Assembly (NCBI RefSeq): GCF_000730605.1
Contig: NZ_BBIS01000029.1
Span: 1-64,000 of the forward strand
Origin: Pseudomonas monteilii NBRC 103158 = DSM 14164
GTDB taxonomy: Bacteria; Pseudomonadota; Gammaproteobacteria; Pseudomonadales; Pseudomonadaceae
Direction: 5' to 3'
Length of the DNA: 64,000 nucleotides
The notes beneath the pieces are model-generated. The model did no database searches. It was given only the letters and a program-made list of their open reading frames with translations, and was not told where the DNA came from. A program made the translations under genes and the position numbers. Shown here piece by piece: positions 60,953-64,000 of this stretch. Every line of letters begins with the position of its first letter. Within the stretch, counting starts at the first letter, position 1.

Positions 60953-61771
60953 TTACTTGAACCTGCGCTCTACGCCTTTCTCCACCAGAATCTTCGCCGA
61001 AATCTCTTCCACCGAAAAATGCGTGGAATTGATGTTGGGAATGTTCTCCCGGCGGAACAGGTTCTCCACCTCGCGCACTTCGAACTCGCACTGGGCAAAG
61101 CTGGAATAGCGGCTGTTGGGCTTGCGCTCGTGGCGGATGGCGGTGAGGCGATCGGGGTCGATGGTCAGGCCGAACAGCTTGTTGTGGTGCTTTTTCAGCA
61201 CCGCCGGCAGCTGCAGGCGCTCCATGTCGTCCTCGGTCAGCGGGTAGTTGGCGGCGCGGATGCCGAACTGCATGGCCATGTACAGGCAGGTAGGGGTCTT
61301 GCCGCAACGCGACACGCCAACCAGAATCAGGTCGGCCTTGTCGTAGTAGTGGGTACGCGCGCCGTCGTCGTTGTCCAGGGCGAAGTTCACCGCCTCGATG
61401 CGTTCCATGTAGTTGGAGTTACCGCCAATCGAGTGCGATTTACCCACGGAATACGACGAATGGGCGGTCAATTCCTGCTCGAGCGGGGATAAAAACGATG
61501 AAAAGATGTCGATCATGAAGCCATTCGACGTCGCCAGGATCTCACGGATGTCCTGATTGACGATGGTGTCGAAGATGATCGGGCGCACCCCGTCACGCTC
61601 GGCGGCGGCGTTGATTTGCTGGACCATGGTCCGTGCTTTGTCCGGCGAGTCGATGTACGGGCGGGTAAATTTGTTGAACGGAATGCTCTCGAATTGCGCG
61701 AGCAAACTCTGGCCCAGGGTTTCGGCAGTGATACCGGTGCCGTCGGAGATGAAGAACGCGGTTCGTTTCAT
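60953..61771 (-). CDS. ppsR: phosphoenolpyruvate synthase regulatory protein (bifunctional kinase/phosphorylase)
   Basis: The 272-residue DUF299/PF03618 protein has the P-loop GVSRCGKTPT (about residues 150-160) and the N-terminal FFISDGTGITAETLGQSLLA. In E. coli PpsR uses ADP to phosphorylate and inactivate PEP synthase and phosphate to reactivate it. It is divergent from ppsA, its target, as in other gamma-proteobacteria. The ATG at 61771 fits the family start (MKRTAFFISDG) and has AAGG upstream. Confidence 0.95.
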   Translation of the reverse strand: MKRTAFFISDGTGITAETLGQSLLAQFESIPFNKFTRPYIDSPDKARTMVQQINAAAERDGVRPIIFDTIVNQDIREILATSNGFMIDIFSSFLSPLEQELTAHSSYSVGKSHSIGGNSNYMERIEAVNFALDNDDGARTHYYDKADLILVGVSRCGKTPTCLYMAMQFGIRAANYPLTEDDMERLQLPAVLKKHHNKLFGLTIDPDRLTAIRHERKPNSRYSSFAQCEFEVREVENLFRRENIPNINSTHFSVEEISAKILVEKGVERRFK

Positions 61772-61949
61772 TTGCGATCTGGGCCTTAAGCTGATGACGT
61801 TTCTTGGATATGATAAGTTCGGTTTGCCGAATGCGGCTGTCGGCATTCTCACTTATTTTCCAGGTACAGGCCACAAACGCCCGGCCAAGTCACAGAAGAC
61901 AGGCGGGCGCCTTTTGAGCTTTTCCAACACAGTTAGTGGAGAGATCACC

Positions 61950-64000
61950 TTGGTAGAGTACGTAGTTTCCCTCGATAAGCTCGGCGTCCATGATGTGGAG
62001 CATGTGGGGGGCAAGAACGCATCCCTGGGCGAGATGATCAGCAACCTTGCAGGTGCTGGTGTATCGGTGCCGGGCGGCTTTGCCACTACGGCGCAGGCGT
62101 ACCGCGATTTTCTCGAACAGAGTGGTCTCAACGACCGGATCCATGCCGCGCTCGACGCGCTGGACGTGGATGACATCAATGCCCTGACCAAAACCGGCGC
62201 GCAGATTCGCCAGTGGGTCATGGAAGCCGAGTTCCCGGCACGTCTGGATTCGGAAATCCGAACCGCCTTCGCCGCGATGGCTGCCGGCAACGACAACATG
62301 GCGGTTGCCGTGCGCTCCTCGGCCACTGCCGAAGACCTGCCGGACGCCTCGTTCGCAGGCCAGCAGGAAACCTTCCTCAACATCCGTGGCGTCGACAACG
62401 TGATCCGCGCGGCCAAGGAAGTGTTCGCCTCGCTGTTCAACGACCGCGCCATCGCCTACCGCGTGCACCAGGGCTTCGACCACAAGCTGGTGGCCCTGTC
62501 TGCTGGCGTGCAGCGCATGGTCCGCTCCGAAACCGGCACCGCCGGCGTCATGTTCACCCTCGACACCGAGTCGGGCTTCCGCGACGTGGTGTTCATCACG
62601 GGCGCCTACGGGCTGGGTGAAACCGTGGTGCAGGGTGCGGTCAACCCTGACGAATTCTACGTGCACAAGAACACCCTGCAGGCCGGCCGCCCGGCCATCC
62701 TGCGCCGCAACCTGGGCAGCAAGGCCATCAAGATGGTCTACGGCGAAGAAGCCAAGGCCGGCCGTTCGGTCAAGACCGTGGAAGTGGACCGCGCCGAGCG
62801 CGCACGCTTCTGCCTGACCGATGCCGAGGTCAGCGAGCTGGCCAAACAGGCCATGATCATCGAGCAGCACTACCAGCGCCCGATGGACATCGAGTGGGCC
62901 AAGGACGGTGACGACGGCAAGCTGTACATTGTCCAGGCGCGCCCTGAGACCGTGAAAAGCCGTTCCAGCGCCAACGTCATGGAACGCTACCTGCTGAAAG
63001 AAAAAGGCACCGTACTGGTCGAAGGCCGTGCCATCGGCCAGCGCATCGGCGCCGGCAAAGTGCGCGTGATCAACGACGTTTCGGAAATGGACAAGGTCCA
63101 GCCGGGCGACGTACTGGTTTCCGACATGACCGACCCGGACTGGGAACCGGTGATGAAGCGCGCCAGCGCCATCGTCACCAACCGTGGCGGCCGAACCTGC
63201 CACGCGGCGATCATTGCCCGCGAGCTGGGCATTCCGGCCGTGGTCGGTTGCGGCAACGCCACCCAGGTGCTCAAAGACGGCCAGGGCGTGACCGTGTCCT
63301 GCGCCGAAGGCGATACCGGCTTCATCTTCGAAGGCGAGCTGGGCTTTGACGTCAAGCAGAACTCCGTCGACGCCATGCCGGAGCTGCCGTTCAAGATCAT
63401 GATGAACGTCGGTAACCCGGACCGCGCCTTCGACTTCGCCCAGTTGCCCAACGCCGGTGTCGGCCTGGCGCGCCTGGAGTTCATCATCAACCGCATGATC
63501 GGTGTGCACCCCAAGGCACTGCTGAACTATGCCGGCCTGCCTGCCGACCTGAAAGACAGCGTCGACAAGCGCATTGCCGGTTACAACGACCCGGTCGGCT
63601 TCTACGTCGAGAAACTGGTCGAAGGCATCAGCACCCTGGCGGCGGCCTTCTACCCGAAAAAGGTCATCGTGCGCCTGTCGGACTTCAAGTCCAACGAGTA
63701 CGCCAACCTGATCGGCGGCAAGCTGTACGAGCCGGAAGAAGAAAACCCGATGTTGGGCTTCCGTGGCGCTTCGCGTTACATCAGCGAATCGTTCCGTGAC
63801 TGCTTCGAGCTCGAGTGCCGTGCCCTCAAGCGCGTGCGCAACGAGATGGGCCTGACCAACGTCGAGATCATGGTGCCGTTCGTACGCACCTTGGGCGAAG
63901 CCAGCCAAGTGGTCGACCTGCTCGCCGAAAACGGGCTGGCCCGTGGCGACAACGGCCTGCGCGTGATCATGATGTGCGAGCTGCCGTCCAACGCCATCCT
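61950..64000 (+). CDS. ppsA: phosphoenolpyruvate synthase, 5' part (runs off the window)
   Basis: The first 683 codons of PEP synthase are present, and the frame is still open at the window end. The enzyme makes PEP, AMP and phosphate from pyruvate and ATP for gluconeogenesis. The ATP-grasp domain begins VGGKNASLGEMI and contains VAVRSSATAEDLPDASFAGQ. The phosphohistidine domain has GGRTCHAAIIARELGIPAVV with His418. The start of the PEP-binding barrel follows. The start is TTG at 61950, giving (M)VEYVVSLDKLG, with GTGGAGAGA upstream. No ATG fits better. Confidence 0.95.
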   Translation, partial: MVEYVVSLDKLGVHDVEHVGGKNASLGEMISNLAGAGVSVPGGFATTAQAYRDFLEQSGLNDRIHAALDALDVDDINALTKTGAQIRQWVMEAEFPARLDSEIRTAFAAMAAGNDNMAVAVRSSATAEDLPDASFAGQQETFLNIRGVDNVIRAAKEVFASLFNDRAIAYRVHQGFDHKLVALSAGVQRMVRSETGTAGVMFTLDTESGFRDVVFITGAYGLGETVVQGAVNPDEFYVHKNTLQAGRPAILRRNLGSKAIKMVYGEEAKAGRSVKTVEVDRAERARFCLTDAEVSELAKQAMIIEQHYQRPMDIEWAKDGDDGKLYIVQARPETVKSRSSANVMERYLLKEKGTVLVEGRAIGQRIGAGKVRVINDVSEMDKVQPGDVLVSDMTDPDWEPVMKRASAIVTNRGGRTCHAAIIARELGIPAVVGCGNATQVLKDGQGVTVSCAEGDTGFIFEGELGFDVKQNSVDAMPELPFKIMMNVGNPDRAFDFAQLPNAGVGLARLEFIINRMIGVHPKALLNYAGLPADLKDSVDKRIAGYNDPVGFYVEKLVEGISTLAAAFYPKKVIVRLSDFKSNEYANLIGGKLYEPEEENPMLGFRGASRYISESFRDCFELECRALKRVRNEMGLTNVEIMVPFVRTLGEASQVVDLLAENGLARGDNGLRVIMMCELPSNAI

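Noticed and set aside
61890..63908. Long minus-strand frame opposite ppsA
   Set aside because: The plus-strand translation contains all PEP synthase motifs, and the opposite frame has none of its own.

Overview
The window is GC-rich, densely packed chromosomal DNA from a gamma-proteobacterium. Gene content and order (nadK - metallophosphatase - rhomboid - DUF1315 - DUF2797 - pepN; the Bat operon; SoxR beside an RND pump; gdhB - ppsR - ppsA), together with REP elements of the GCGGG-type, point to the Pseudomonas putida group. The species assignment is inference from recalled gene order. I saw no tRNA, rRNA, CRISPR array, prophage or complete insertion sequence. Most of the window is ordinary backbone.

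Layout. 0-8.3 kb: a DUF2242 lipoprotein, a 28-residue acidic mini-protein, a minus-strand pair (nitrilase-like protein without catalytic Lys/Cys, plus an AraC regulator), fadH, a PLP-dependent desulfhydrase/deaminase, cytochrome b561 and a DUF1853 protein. 8.3-15 kb: a compact plus-strand run from nadK to pepN, with overlapping stops and starts. 15-20 kb: a YCF48-like exported protein with an MMPL/RND partner, a small hypothetical, a lactonase-fold protein and a 59-residue secreted peptide. 20-33 kb: a long minus-strand block, with moxR-DUF58-DUF4381-batA-batB-batD followed by sbcD-sbcC-GST. 33-41 kb: an orphan DUF2235 (Tle1-like) hydrolase, a four-gene minus-strand group (class II aldolase, DapA-like aldolase, BenE-type transporter, MFS transporter) under a clear palindromic operator, a REP pair, and a fused HAD-phosphatase/mannitol-1-phosphate dehydrogenase. 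41-46.4 kb: DUF3144, then soxR divergent from a two-gene RND efflux operon, with a textbook SoxR promoter between them.

46.4-49 kb is the one decayed stretch. A GntR regulator is followed by a 62-codon remnant of a DHA2-type MFS transporter, an AT-rich patch, an acetyltransferase that carries both an internal deletion and a frameshift, and a LysR regulator cut off after its first two thirds. 49-53 kb holds a complete cell-surface signalling iron-uptake set: sigma factor, anti-sigma factor and STN-bearing TonB receptor. 53-55.4 kb is lysA divergent from its LysR regulator, with a perfect 22-bp palindrome between them. 55.4-64 kb carries a small acidic protein, the 180-kDa-class NAD-glutamate dehydrogenase, ppsR and the 5' part of ppsA, which is cut by the window end.

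The points most worth a second look are the nitrilase-fold protein that lacks catalytic residues, the BatB subunit whose metal site is gone while BatA keeps its own, the bifunctional mannitol enzyme, the orphan Tle1-like hydrolase, the uncharacterised two-aldolase operon with its operator, and the scar at 47-49 kb. I found no strong candidate for an entirely new defence or mobile system here.
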